Origin: Porticoccus sp033791605
Lineage (GTDB): Bacteria > Pseudomonadota > Gammaproteobacteria > Pseudomonadales > Porticoccaceae
DNA: 60,794 bases
Reading direction: 5' to 3'
NCBI GenBank assembly: GCA_033791605.1
Contig: JASJGJ010000006.1
Location: 1-60,794 of the forward strand
The position numbers were made by a program, and so were the translations under genes. The notes below the pieces were generated by a model that saw only the letters and a list, made by a program, of their open reading frames with translations, ran no database searches and was not told the origin of the DNA. Below, one piece after another: positions 1 through 8,662 of the stretch; position 1 is the stretch's first letter, and each line of letters opens with the position of its first letter.

Positions 1-1
1 C

Positions 2-1375
2 GGCTCGTTTGGTAGTGCACTGTTTCAAGTGGGTGCCAATGTCGGCGAAACCATTGGTTTGAATTTGGCAACGAGTATGCGTCAAAGTGCCATTGGTGCC
101 ATTGCCAGTGCGGCTAGCTCAGATCTCGATGCTATTATTACCGAAGGTACTGATGCTGTAGCGGGGGCTTACACCACCGGCCAGCTTAACAGCTTGGACT
201 TTTCCACCGATGCGGTTGCCTTCGTGGGTGGTGATGCGGCGACCACAGTTGGCGTCTCTGTTACAGATTACCAAGCTGGTGCGGCAGTGACATTTGATGT
301 CGATGGTATTGGCATCAATCTGAATGCAGATTATACAAACCTAGCGGGCGTCACAGCAGAAATTCAGGCAGATCTCGATGTGGCTAATTCTGGTGAATAT
401 GTTGTGTCGGATGATGGCGTTGATATTACGATCACCAAAACAGCGACGGCAACTGACCCAACCATAGCGGTTGTTATTGATAATGGTACTGGTACAACTG
501 CAGCAGAATTTACAGGCGCAACAGGCAATGCTGGTGTCGCCGCAGTTGTTACTTCTAATCTAGAATTTGACGTGGACGGTACTACTGTCACTATCAATTC
601 AGATTACTCGGGTGATTTGGCCGGACTAGTGGCTGATATTCAGACCCAAGCCGGTGCTAGTTATGTTGTTGCCGCAGATAGTGCAGCGGGCTTTAGTGTT
701 ACTAGTGCAGCAGCGGGTGCCACCCCTGCAACAGTTGTTGATAACTTTCAGACTACGTCGATTACTGGTGCCAGTGGCGGTACAGCAGTGACAGCAGCAG
801 ATGCAGTAGTGGGTAGTACAGTAACTGTGTCAGCTGATTTCAGTATTCAGATTGGTACGGGTACTGCAGCAGCCGTGGCTGATGGAGTTTATACCACAGC
901 ACAATCACTGGTTGATGCAATTAATACCGCACTCGGTGGTAATGCTACGGCCACACTCAATGATGACGGAACATTTAATATTGATGCGGCAGAAACCATC
1001 ACTGTGACAGGTAATACCGGTTTGACCACGTTAGGTTTGGCGGCATCGACAACGGCTTCTGGCAGTCTTACTGGAGCAAGTGTTTTGACGGTTTCAAGTT
1101 CAAACACGATGATTCAGAGGCTTGATTCTGCACTCACATCAGTCAACGATTTGAGGAGTACCTTTGGTGCGATTCAAAACCGTTTTGAGTCAACCATTGC
1201 AAGTATCCAAACCACGTCAGAAAATCTGTCCGCTTCGCGTTCACGGATTTTGGATACAGACTTTGCAGCGGAAACGGCTAACCTAACCCGCGCGCAGATA
1301 TTACAACAGGCGGGTACAGCGATGTTGGCCCAGGCCAATGCTCTACCACAAAACGTGCTGGCACTACTGCAGTAA
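2..1375 (+). CDS. fliC: Flagellin, 3' part (N-terminus outside the window)
   Basis: Filament subunit. The reading frame is open from base 2. The residues before the first possible internal start (GTG at 29) read GSFGSALFQ and continue into VGANVGET, which matches the FQIGANxGET block near the end of the conserved flagellin N-terminal domain, so the true start is upstream. The end (about 1110-1375) is a typical flagellin C-terminal D0/D1 domain, with SASRSRILDTDFAAETANL and a final QNVLALLQ. Between them lies a long Ala/Thr/Asp-rich surface region with two related blocks (near 290-480 and 560-740) that share FDVDG, NxDY and LAG; these resemble flagellin IN motifs. The flaG-fliD-fliS genes follow, as expected. 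A terminator lies just downstream. Confidence 0.95.
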   Translation, partial: GSFGSALFQVGANVGETIGLNLATSMRQSAIGAIASAASSDLDAIITEGTDAVAGAYTTGQLNSLDFSTDAVAFVGGDAATTVGVSVTDYQAGAAVTFDVDGIGINLNADYTNLAGVTAEIQADLDVANSGEYVVSDDGVDITITKTATATDPTIAVVIDNGTGTTAAEFTGATGNAGVAAVVTSNLEFDVDGTTVTINSDYSGDLAGLVADIQTQAGASYVVAADSAAGFSVTSAAAGATPATVVDNFQTTSITGASGGTAVTAADAVVGSTVTVSADFSIQIGTGTAAAVADGVYTTAQSLVDAINTALGGNATATLNDDGTFNIDAAETITVTGNTGLTTLGLAASTTASGSLTGASVLTVSSSNTMIQRLDSALTSVNDLRSTFGAIQNRFESTIASIQTTSENLSASRSRILDTDFAAETANLTRAQILQQAGTAMLAQANALPQNVLALLQ

Positions 1376-1407
1376 TAGGTAAGAATTGATTACCTGAACA
1401 TGTCTTG

Positions 1408-1434
1408 GGAGAGCGGGTTTCCGCTCTCCTATTT
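1408..1434 (+). terminator. Rho-independent terminator after flagellin
   Basis: Perfect 9-bp stem GGAGAGCGG / CCGCTCTCC (1408-1416 and 1421-1429) with a GTTT loop, followed by TATTT. It lies about 30 bases after the flagellin stop and separates the highly expressed filament gene from flaG. The U-tract is short, so some readthrough into flaG is possible. Confidence 0.8.
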
Positions 1435-1497
1435 CGGGCAAAGTTAGTTTGGGTGGTCTAAGATTAATGAAGTACATGATAGAGAGAGGATAATATT

Positions 1498-1896
1498 ATG
1501 TCCGATTCAGCAATAATTTCGGATGCGCTGACTCTCGTGGGAAAACCCGCTTCATTGCCCACTGGAAATAGTTCAGTATCGGCGGTTGAGCGGCAAGAGG
1601 TGTCGTTAAGCGGCAATCAGTCGCCGCAATCTTCGGCCCCGCGCGAAGCAGCTGTTTCCCTTGAAGAGGTGACAGAAGCAGTGAGTAATATCACTGATTA
1701 TGTACAGAGTATTTCCAGAGATCTGCAGTTTAAGATCGATGAACATGTCGGAAGTACGGTTGTTACGGTGTTAGACCATGAAACTCAAGAGGTTATTCGT
1801 CAAATTCCCTCTGAAGAGGTGGTCGCAATGGCACGCCATATTGCCGAGCAGGCCCCAGATCCTGTGAAGGGATTGTTAATGAATGGCGAGGGGTAG
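1498..1896 (+). CDS. flaG: FlaG family flagellar protein
   Basis: 132-residue FlaG-family protein, usually found between flagellin and fliD in polar flagellar loci and linked to filament length in other bacteria. The N-terminal 50 or so residues are Ser/Gln-rich and low in complexity. The conserved core follows (residues about 55-125), including the segment LQFKIDEHVGSTVVTVLD and then IRQIPSEE, which is the recognisable FlaG signature. The ATG at 1498 has a purine-rich GAGAGAGGA upstream. No sigma-28 or sigma-54 element could be recognised between the flagellin terminator and this gene, so it may depend on readthrough. Family assignment is firm; the exact role is not. Confidence 0.9.
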   Translation: MSDSAIISDALTLVGKPASLPTGNSSVSAVERQEVSLSGNQSPQSSAPREAAVSLEEVTEAVSNITDYVQSISRDLQFKIDEHVGSTVVTVLDHETQEVIRQIPSEEVVAMARHIAEQAPDPVKGLLMNGEG

Positions 1897-1934
1897 GAGT
1901 AGATTAGATACTTTCTACTCCACGGGACACAAGT

Positions 1935-1950
1935 TGGCACCCCCTTTGCA
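1935..1950 (+). promoter_or_regulatory. Sigma-54 promoter upstream of fliD
   Basis: TTGGCACCCCCTTTGCA (1934-1950) fits the sigma-54 consensus TGGCACG-N4-TTGCA. The -24 GG is at 1936-1937 and the -12 GC at 1948-1949, with the required 12-base offset; the single mismatch is C for G at the end of the -24 box. The start of transcription would be near 1961, about 40 bases before the fliD start codon. In pseudomonads fliD is a FleQ/sigma-54 target, and fleQ is nearby. Confidence 0.85.
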
Positions 1951-2001
1951 TTTTAGCGAATAAGATGAATAGTTTGTTTAAGCAGCGTTAGGGGGGGGTG
2001 A

Positions 2002-4044
2002 ATGGTTACAGCAACAGGTATAGGTTCTGGCCTCGATATTGAGGGGTTGGTCACACAGCTGGTCTCCGCTGAGAGCACACCTGTTCAAACTCGTTTAACT
2101 ACAAAAGAAGCTGCTCTTACCGCTGAGTTTTCCGCCTTTGGCTCCCTTAATAGTGCTTTGGCGTCCTTTCAAAACAGTCTTACTCAGCTCAATAATCTGA
2201 ATACCTTTAGTCAACGATTAGCCAGTGCCAGTGACAGTGATGTGGTTGATGTTTCGGCAGATTCTGATGCCGCAACGGGAAACTATGATCTGGCGGTTAC
2301 TCAGTTAGCCAAAACTCATTCATTGGCGAGCGGAAGCTATACATCAGCTTCTGATACGGTTGGAACCGGCACGATCACTATTCGTTTTGGTACCACCGAT
2401 TATGTGTCTCCCGATCCAGGCCCGGAAAGTTATAACAGTTTTACTGTAAACCCCGAGGTCGGGGTGGCTACTTTTACCATCGATGATACGAATAACACCC
2501 TAGCAGGTTTGCGTGATGCGATTAATGATGCCGATATCGGTGTTTCTGCGGCGATAGTCAACGATGGATCGGGTTACCGTTTATTACTCAATTCATCGGT
2601 GACTGGTGAGGCAAATAGCTTAGAGATCAGTGTGGATGATACCGGTGACGCTGATGACCTGAATAACTCGGGCCTCTCGGCATTAGCTTTTAATAGTGGC
2701 GCGACTAATTTAAGCCAAACGGTAGCTGCTCAGGATGCTTTATTTTCGATAAATGGGCTGGGTGTCAGTAGTAGTAAAAACATCGTCAGTGATGTGATCG
2801 ATGGAGTGACCTTAACATTGAAGGATGTGACGGGGGAGGCTTCCGTTAGTTTGAGTATTTCTGAAGACCAGTCTAGTGTTAAAGCGGCTATTACGGCACT
2901 TGTGGACTCTTATAACAGTTTGACGAATACCATCAATAGGCTGACGGCCTATGATCCTGAAACTGGCCTTGCTGGGGCGCTTCAAGGTGATTTTTCTGTG
3001 CGCTCAATTACTAGCCAGTTACGTTCTGTTTTGACGGGTTCAGTTGAAGGTTTTTCTGAGGCTACGTTTGGGAGTTTTAGTGAAATAGGCATAACAACTG
3101 AATTCGATGGTACATTGAGTATCGATTCAGCTGATTTGGATAAGGCTTTGTCCAGTCACTTTGATGAGATTGTTGGTTTGTTTGCCGCTGTAGGTTTCCC
3201 TTCTGACGACAAAATTGAGTATCTCTCCTCTACTTCGAATACCTCGGTATCGGAATTTGATATCAATATCAGCCAAATTGCCAGTCAAGGGCAGCTGGTG
3301 GGTGCGTTAGCTGGGTTCCCGCTGGATATCGATGATAATAATGATGCCTTCACCCTCAAGGTTAATGGGGTCACCAGTAATAGCATTGAGTTGACCCAAG
3401 GTAACTATACCAGTGGTGAAAGCTTGGCAGCGGAATTACAAGCCAGGATTAATGGTGATAGTAAATTGTCCGGTGCGGACGTTACTGTCACCGTGACATT
3501 TAATACGGATCATTTTGAAATCACCTCAGACCGTTATGGCTCTGCTTCCAGTGTTGAAATTCTTTCGATTGATACAAATACTTCCGCGGAGTTAGGGTTG
3601 TCGATTTCCGCAGGCACGAATGGTGTTGACGTAGCAGGGACTATCGGCGGTGTTGCTGCTACAGGTAGTGGACAGACTTTGGCGGGAGCAGATGGCAGCG
3701 AAGCAGACGGGCTAAGATTGTTGATTGATGGAGGTGCTACAGGGAATCGGGGTGCGGTTAATTTTTCTCAGGGGGTTGCATACCAGCTAAATACTTTGAT
3801 CAATAGTTTTTTGAAAACAGATGGTATTTTAAACGCCCGCTCTGATGGTATTCAGAGTCGAATAGATGATATTGAAGATCAGCGTGAGACATTGGATCTT
3901 AGAATGGAAGCACTGGAAGCACGTTACCGAGCACAATTTAATGCGTTAGACACGTTGCTAGCACAACTGCAAAGTACGAGTGATTTTTTAACCCAGCAGT
4001 TGGCATCATTGCCTGAAGCTGGTTCTTTATTGAATAACAACTAG
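2002..4044 (+). CDS. fliD: Flagellar filament cap protein FliD (large form)
   Basis: Cap that helps flagellin assemble at the filament tip. The N-terminus (ATGIGSGLDIEGLVTQLVSAE) is the FliD_N signature, and the C-terminus from about residue 590 is the coiled-coil FliD_C region (SDGIQSRIDDIEDQRETLDL). At 680 residues it is clearly longer than the 450-480 usual for this family. The extra length is a Ser/Asp/Thr-rich middle with repeated beta-rich blocks, probably additional surface domains. A strong AGGGGGGG sequence precedes the ATG at 2002. The sigma-54 element at 1935-1950 should drive fliD-fliS-fliT. Confidence 0.93.
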   Translation: MVTATGIGSGLDIEGLVTQLVSAESTPVQTRLTTKEAALTAEFSAFGSLNSALASFQNSLTQLNNLNTFSQRLASASDSDVVDVSADSDAATGNYDLAVTQLAKTHSLASGSYTSASDTVGTGTITIRFGTTDYVSPDPGPESYNSFTVNPEVGVATFTIDDTNNTLAGLRDAINDADIGVSAAIVNDGSGYRLLLNSSVTGEANSLEISVDDTGDADDLNNSGLSALAFNSGATNLSQTVAAQDALFSINGLGVSSSKNIVSDVIDGVTLTLKDVTGEASVSLSISEDQSSVKAAITALVDSYNSLTNTINRLTAYDPETGLAGALQGDFSVRSITSQLRSVLTGSVEGFSEATFGSFSEIGITTEFDGTLSIDSADLDKALSSHFDEIVGLFAAVGFPSDDKIEYLSSTSNTSVSEFDINISQIASQGQLVGALAGFPLDIDDNNDAFTLKVNGVTSNSIELTQGNYTSGESLAAELQARINGDSKLSGADVTVTVTFNTDHFEITSDRYGSASSVEILSIDTNTSAELGLSISAGTNGVDVAGTIGGVAATGSGQTLAGADGSEADGLRLLIDGGATGNRGAVNFSQGVAYQLNTLINSFLKTDGILNARSDGIQSRIDDIEDQRETLDLRMEALEARYRAQFNALDTLLAQLQSTSDFLTQQLASLPEAGSLLNNN

Positions 4045-4061
4045 ATGTTAAGAGGGTAGTA

Positions 4062-4457
4062 ATGAATCACATGACGGCACTTGATCAATATAAATCAGTG
4101 GGTGTGCAAAGCGGTATGACTGATGCCACCCCACACCAAATGATCACCAAATTGCTGGATGGAGCACTGGATAGAATTGCTTCAGCCAAGGGCGCTATTG
4201 ATCGTAATGAAGTAGCCCGTAAAGGTCAGCTTTTGGGCAGTGCTATTGCCATTATCGACGGTATACGTGCCAGCTTGGACTATAAGCGTGGCGGTGAGGT
4301 TGCCGCTAATCTTGGCTCGCTTTATGACTATATGGAACGTCGTTTATTGGAAGCCAGCGTAGCATCAGATGTCTCCATGTTGGATGAGGTCAGTTCTTTA
4401 CTCAGAGAAATTAGAACGGGTTGGGAGTCTATTCCCGCCGACGTGAGAAAGGTGTGA
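4062..4457 (+). CDS. fliS: Flagellin export chaperone FliS
   Basis: 131-residue FliS, the cytoplasmic chaperone that binds the flagellin C-terminus and delivers it to the export gate. The family pattern is clear: ALDQYKSVGVQS near the start, HQMITKLLDGALDRIASAKGAI, then helices with LGSAIAIIDGIRASLD and a C-terminal YDYMERRLLEAS. The ATG at 4062 follows AGAGGG; an in-frame ATG at 4071 is a less likely start. It lies 17 bases after fliD and nearly touches the next gene, so it is in one operon with them. Confidence 0.93.
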   Translation: MNHMTALDQYKSVGVQSGMTDATPHQMITKLLDGALDRIASAKGAIDRNEVARKGQLLGSAIAIIDGIRASLDYKRGGEVAANLGSLYDYMERRLLEASVASDVSMLDEVSSLLREIRTGWESIPADVRKV

Positions 4458-4459
4458 AT

Positions 4460-4816
4460 ATGTTGGCGGTTGCACAGGAGCAAGGTGTGTCAGATCAAGC
4501 CATGCAGTGTCGTCGTTTAGCTCATGTACTTACCTTGACCAAGCAGATGTTGATTCATGCCGATAAGGGTGAATGGGAGCATGTTACAGAGCTGGAGATT
4601 GAGCGAAGGGATGATTTGACGACTTGCTTCGCTGAGTCTGCATCGATTGCCGATTCAGTGCTGATTGCTGAGGCTATCGCCGCATTATTACACCTCAATG
4701 AAGAGTTAATGTCGAAATTAAAAGCTGCCCGGAATGTGGTCATGGAGCAGGGTATTGAGTACTCACGCAATCGGAGTGCTGTGGGTAGTTATCAGGCGGT
4801 AAAAATTGTTCGTTAA
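4460..4816 (+). CDS. fliT: FliT-like flagellar chaperone candidate
   Basis: 118-residue, largely helical, soluble protein in the position of fliT, directly after fliS. The ATG at 4460 is preferred: it starts 2 bases after the fliS stop, and AAAGG lies 7 bases upstream. A longer reading from TTG at 4421 would overlap fliS by 37 bases and has no ribosome-binding site. Visible features are an N-terminal helix with QCRRLAHVLTLTKQMLIHADKGEWEHV, similar to the start of FliT-type proteins, then ELEIERRDDL. Sequence similarity in this family is weak everywhere, so the name rests mostly on position, length and the WEHVTELEIERRD segment. Confidence 0.7.
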   Translation: MLAVAQEQGVSDQAMQCRRLAHVLTLTKQMLIHADKGEWEHVTELEIERRDDLTTCFAESASIADSVLIAEAIAALLHLNEELMSKLKAARNVVMEQGIEYSRNRSAVGSYQAVKIVR

Positions 4817-5090
4817 TGGGATGATTGGTTAACGACTGAACGAACAACCGCAAATTTACTTATTTTCTAGTTTTTCCTGAATTCGGGGCTTACCAATAGC
4901 CTTCTGTATGATGCTTTGTTCTTGAGGCGACTTAACGCGGTTCGTGGTTTGTTTAGCTGACCTCCGTGTGAATGACGTGTATATTTCAACATACCAATCA
5001 AAAATATCTGTTTGTTAAGATGCTATTAGCTAGAACGAGTCTGTTCTGCGGCATAGCAAATGTAGGGTCCAACCAATCAGGGGGCTAGCA

Positions 5091-5660
5091 ATGGCGGACA
5101 ATCCAGACGTGGGGTCAGCAAGTCTTTCTTTTACTGATAATATTTCTATTACTTGGAAGCCAGTAGATTACCAGCCGGATGATTCACATTTGGCTTTGGT
5201 TAACGATTCAAATGAAGCTTTTTTACGGGCTGTATCTGCGATTAGTGAGTTTTCCAAAGACGTGTCAGAGGACGCTCCGGTTATATCGCAGGAAATTGCT
5301 CGGTTAGATTTAAAATTGAACCTGCTGCTGGACTTGGTAAGCCAGTTAATTTATCAGCATTCAGATATTCCAGCGATGTCTTTGGTCACGGTTTCTTCGG
5401 ATGGCGTTGAATGGTTAGGTGAAGATTTACCAGACGTTGGTTCGACCGTTTTTATTCAAGTGTATATTCAACGAGGAACACCTAAGCCGCTCTGCTTTTA
5501 TGGGAAGGTGGTCAGTACTCCTGAAGACTCCCTGGCCAGTCGCTCTAGGGTGACGTATCTGGGGCTGTGTGGCTCCGCAAAAACTTGGCTGGATAAATTG
5601 ATCTTTCGCCACCATCGTCGTGAGGTGGCATTCAAAAAATCAAGTAATACAAAGGGTTAG
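5091..5660 (+). CDS. Possible PilZ-like protein upstream of fleQ
   Basis: 189-residue soluble protein between fliT and fleQ. The N-terminal half is helical (FLRAVSAISEFSKDV, LDLKLNLLLDLVSQLIYQ). The C-terminal half is beta-rich (SLVTVSSDGVEWLGEDLP, then VFIQVYIQ and KPLCFYGKVVST), arranged like a PilZ barrel with a degenerate (D/N)xSxxG motif. The N-terminal RxxxR that canonical PilZ domains use to bind cyclic-di-GMP is not visible, so this could be a non-binding or atypical PilZ protein. The start at 5091 has AGGGGGC upstream. Its place next to FleQ, a cyclic-di-GMP-responsive regulator in Pseudomonas, suggests motility control. Function is inferred only. Confidence 0.5.
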   Translation: MADNPDVGSASLSFTDNISITWKPVDYQPDDSHLALVNDSNEAFLRAVSAISEFSKDVSEDAPVISQEIARLDLKLNLLLDLVSQLIYQHSDIPAMSLVTVSSDGVEWLGEDLPDVGSTVFIQVYIQRGTPKPLCFYGKVVSTPEDSLASRSRVTYLGLCGSAKTWLDKLIFRHHRREVAFKKSSNTKG

Positions 5661-5719
5661 TGTAAGTTCAGACCTTTTCGTTTGCCAATTAAAAATTTCC
5701 CATTAAAAGCGTCATAAAG

Positions 5720-5748
5720 TTGACATTCCCTTGGGCTGGGCTGAGAAT
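5720..5748 (+). promoter_or_regulatory. Sigma-70-like promoter upstream of fleQ
   Basis: A perfect -35 box TTGACA (5720-5725) lies 17 bases before GAGAAT (5743-5748), a 4/6 match to the -10 consensus. No sigma-54 element is visible upstream of fleQ. This agrees with the top-tier, sigma-70-dependent control of fleQ known in Pseudomonas. The leader would be about 130 bases. Confidence 0.5.
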
Positions 5749-5885
5749 GACCCCTCGCCGTTCATTTATAATCGCGGGCCCAAAAGTAGTATGAATGAGG
5801 TGTGAGTGGTATTTCCATCTCTTCATGTTGGCAAAGATCAGCAGCTCTATTCAGAGCCACAATAACAACAGGGAACAATGTCTGA

Positions 5886-7331
5886 ATGTCGGACCAGATA
5901 AAGCAAGTCGTCGTCGTTGATTCTGACATTGATAGCGCAAATAGCACAGCATCTCTCATAAAATTTCTTGAATACAACACTCATGTCGCTATGGATGCTA
6001 CGGATTTTTCTAAGCTGTGTGCCAGTGAAGACAATATTGTTGCGGTATTTATAAGAGATACCCCAGAGCTTAAATTACTAAAAAGTATCATTGCTGCAGT
6101 TCATGATACTCATAAGGACTGTCCTTGTTATTTATTACAACACGATGGTGATTACAGGCCCTTATCATCGATGCCCTTTAAACGTAGCGTAGCGGGCACA
6201 TTAAGTTTTCCACTTAGTTACAAGGATATGCTAGGAGCATTGCACGAGTCAGACCTCCTATCAAATTCACGTAGAAATAGTAAAGGTGAACAATCAGTCC
6301 GATTGTTCCGAGGTCTGGTTGGGACCAGTCGGAGCGTTCTTTATATTCGTGAGCTGATTAAGCAGGTGGCCGGCACTGAAGCCTCGGTACTGATTCTTGG
6401 TGAATCTGGAACAGGCAAGGAAGTTGTTGCGCGGAATATTCATGATTTCTCCAATCGAAGAGAGCAGCCGTTTGTACCGGTAAATTGTGGTGCTATTCCC
6501 GCAGAGCTGTTGGAGTCTGAATTGTTTGGAAATGAGAAGGGGGCCTTTACTGGTGCGATTAGTGCCCGTCAGGGACGTTTTGAAATTGCTGATGGCGGTA
6601 CGCTATTTCTCGATGAAATTGGTGATATGCCAATGAATATGCAGGTGAAGCTGCTAAGGGTTTTACAGGAAAAGACCTTTGAGCGAGTGGGAAGCAATAA
6701 AACGATTAGCTCAGATGTGCGAATCATTGCAGCGACACACCAGAACCTAGAGCAGTTAGTCACAGAAGGTAAATTCAGAATGGATCTGTTTTACCGACTA
6801 AACGTATTTCCCATTGAACTACCGCCACTTAGAGATCGCGTTGAAGACATTCCTCTGTTGATCAAAGAGTTTGTTCACCGTATGGAGAGGAATAAACAAG
6901 GCTCGGTCAAACTGGACGACTGCGCGATGGCCTCTCTGTCCAAGTACTACTGGCCAGGCAATGTTCGGGAGTTATCAAACTTGATTGAGCGGCTAGCGAT
7001 TCTGTTTCCCCAGCAATTGGTCAAGTGGGCTGATTTACCAGATAAGTTTCGCCCAAATCAGGATTGGATTGCAGAGCAGCTTGAGGATTCTCAGGAGCAA
7101 AACCATCAAGCGGGCATTTCACCTTCGGAAATGGTGATTTTGCCACAAGGTGGTATCGATTTAAAAAATCACCTAGCTGATATTGAATGCAGTTTAATGA
7201 CTCAGGCTTTAGGTGAGGTGGATTGGGTGGTTGCCAGAGCAGCGAAACTACTCAATCTTCAGCGTACGACATTGGTAGAAAAAATGCGTAAGTTTGAGAT
7301 TAGCCGCCCAGATGATATGACGGAATTTTGA
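5886..7331 (+). CDS. fleQ: Flagellar master regulator FleQ (sigma-54 activator)
   Basis: Bacterial enhancer-binding protein at the top of the polar flagellar cascade. It has an N-terminal FleQ receiver-like domain (residues 1-125) that lacks a standard phosphorylation site, a AAA+ domain with Walker A GESGTGKE (172-179), the sigma-54-contacting loop GAFTGA (219-224) and Walker B TLFLDE (about 239-244), and a C-terminal Fis-type helix-turn-helix (about 430-475). Length (481) matches Pseudomonas FleQ (about 490). In that family the AAA+ domain also binds cyclic-di-GMP, and the protein is antagonised by FleN, encoded here at 26.2 kb. Predicted targets in this window are the sigma-54 elements before fliD and fleSR. 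Confidence 0.93.
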   Translation: MSDQIKQVVVVDSDIDSANSTASLIKFLEYNTHVAMDATDFSKLCASEDNIVAVFIRDTPELKLLKSIIAAVHDTHKDCPCYLLQHDGDYRPLSSMPFKRSVAGTLSFPLSYKDMLGALHESDLLSNSRRNSKGEQSVRLFRGLVGTSRSVLYIRELIKQVAGTEASVLILGESGTGKEVVARNIHDFSNRREQPFVPVNCGAIPAELLESELFGNEKGAFTGAISARQGRFEIADGGTLFLDEIGDMPMNMQVKLLRVLQEKTFERVGSNKTISSDVRIIAATHQNLEQLVTEGKFRMDLFYRLNVFPIELPPLRDRVEDIPLLIKEFVHRMERNKQGSVKLDDCAMASLSKYYWPGNVRELSNLIERLAILFPQQLVKWADLPDKFRPNQDWIAEQLEDSQEQNHQAGISPSEMVILPQGGIDLKNHLADIECSLMTQALGEVDWVVARAAKLLNLQRTTLVEKMRKFEISRPDDMTEF

Positions 7332-7384
7332 CGAAATATTTTTTGAATAATTATAGTTTATTGTTTTTTAAGTGATTTTAATTT

Positions 7385-7400
7385 TGGCTCGGTAATTGCA
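7385..7400 (+). promoter_or_regulatory. Sigma-54 promoter upstream of fleSR
   Basis: TGGCTCGGTAATTGCA matches TGGCACG-N4-TTGCA with one mismatch, and the GG (7386-7387) to GC (7398-7399) offset is exactly 12. The start of transcription would be near 7411, about 43 bases before the fleS ATG. FleQ-dependent sigma-54 transcription of fleSR is established in Pseudomonas, and fleQ ends 53 bases upstream of this element. Confidence 0.88.
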
Positions 7401-7453
7401 GTTTCTCAACAAACTAACCGAAACTTATCGGCATAGTCTTAGAGAGAATATGT

Positions 7454-8662
7454 ATGAGCCAAGCGAAACCCCTTTCAGCCAATCAATTAGAGCAGGCATT
7501 TGAGGTTTTTAATCGGGTCTCTCATGAGCTCGATACTTCTTACCGTGATCTTGAATCCAAAGTAGCTGGGCTGACTAACGAGTTGGCGACGGCTAGATCT
7601 GCCAGGCTTCGGGAGTTGGCAGAAAAAGAACGCTTAGCCCACAGACTTTCCTCTCTTCTTTCTGTTCTCCCTGGCGGTGTTCTCATTATCAATTCCCGTC
7701 AGGTAATTCGTGACGCTAATCCCGAGGCCATAGACTTGCTCGGGGAACCTTTAATAGATCAGCTTTGGAGTCATGTGTTGGAGCGTGTCGCCCACCGTGG
7801 CGAGATACGCTACCAAGATATACAACAAACCAAAGAAATGCGGTTGATGAATGGTAAGTGTATATCCGTGGTTAGTCGTAAATTGGATCAAACAGGCGAT
7901 TCGGTTGTTTTAGTTACCGATGTTTCTGAAATTCACCAATTACAAGATCAGCTAGGTCGTAAAAAACGGTTAACAGCCTTGGGAGAAATGGCTGCTCGTT
8001 TGGCTCACCAAATTAGAACACCTCTAAGTTCAACGACACTCTATCTTTCTCAATTAGGTCGGCAAGATTTACTTGCTGATCAGCGTCAAAAAATCTCTGC
8101 CAAGGTGAGTGAGCGTCTGAGTCATATGGGCAACCTTGTCGATAGTATGCTCAGTTTTGTGCGGGGAGAGTCGCCAGCTACAGCTGTGATTTATTTAAAT
8201 GAGGTATTAACAGATTTTGAAGCAACGATTTTGCCTCAGATTGGAAAAAGCCAATCAACGTTAAGTGTTCCTGAGGTAGATAATACCTTGTCAGTCATTG
8301 GTGAACATGATGAGTTAACAGGCGCATTGAGCAATCTGGCGATGAATGCTATTGAGGCGGCCAATGGCCCTGTGGCGCTGGAAATCTGGGCGGGTGCATT
8401 GAATAACCACTGGCTGCAACTCAGAGTTCGAGACAATGGCCCTGGTATTAGCGAAGAGGTTATAGATCGAATTTTTGACCCGTTTTTTACCACACGATCT
8501 CAGGGAACTGGCCTCGGGTTGGCTGTGGTCGCCATGACGATCAGTAACCATGGCGGTGAAATATCGGTACAAAACAGACCAGAGGGTGGAGCAGAATTTT
8601 TGATTAACCTCCCGATAGCCACGGAATCATTAAATAGCGAAAGGAATATTGTCGATGAGTAA
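7454..8662 (+). CDS. fleS: Flagellar sensor histidine kinase FleS
   Basis: Cytoplasmic two-component kinase that phosphorylates FleR. It has an N-terminal coiled coil (residues about 10-65), a PAS-like domain (about 68-160, starting LLSVLPGGVLIIN), a HisKA dimerisation domain with phospho-acceptor His185 in LAHQIRTPLS, and an HATPase domain with an N box (AMNAIEAA), DNGPGI and GTGLGLAV. No membrane segment is seen, which agrees with FleS being soluble. The ATG at 7454 is preceded by AGAGAGAA. The last 8 bases overlap fleR, so the pair is translationally coupled. Confidence 0.92.
   Translation: MSQAKPLSANQLEQAFEVFNRVSHELDTSYRDLESKVAGLTNELATARSARLRELAEKERLAHRLSSLLSVLPGGVLIINSRQVIRDANPEAIDLLGEPLIDQLWSHVLERVAHRGEIRYQDIQQTKEMRLMNGKCISVVSRKLDQTGDSVVLVTDVSEIHQLQDQLGRKKRLTALGEMAARLAHQIRTPLSSTTLYLSQLGRQDLLADQRQKISAKVSERLSHMGNLVDSMLSFVRGESPATAVIYLNEVLTDFEATILPQIGKSQSTLSVPEVDNTLSVIGEHDELTGALSNLAMNAIEAANGPVALEIWAGALNNHWLQLRVRDNGPGISEEVIDRIFDPFFTTRSQGTGLGLAVVAMTISNHGGEISVQNRPEGGAEFLINLPIATESLNSERNIVDE

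Noticed and set aside
4421..4459. TTG-initiated extension of the fliT-like gene
   Set aside because: Would overlap fliS by 37 bases; the ATG at 4460 has a better ribosome-binding site.
7423..7436. Sigma-28-like GCCGATAA on the minus strand in the fleS leader
   Set aside because: It points back into fleQ, with no gene to drive and no matching -35 box at the proper distance.
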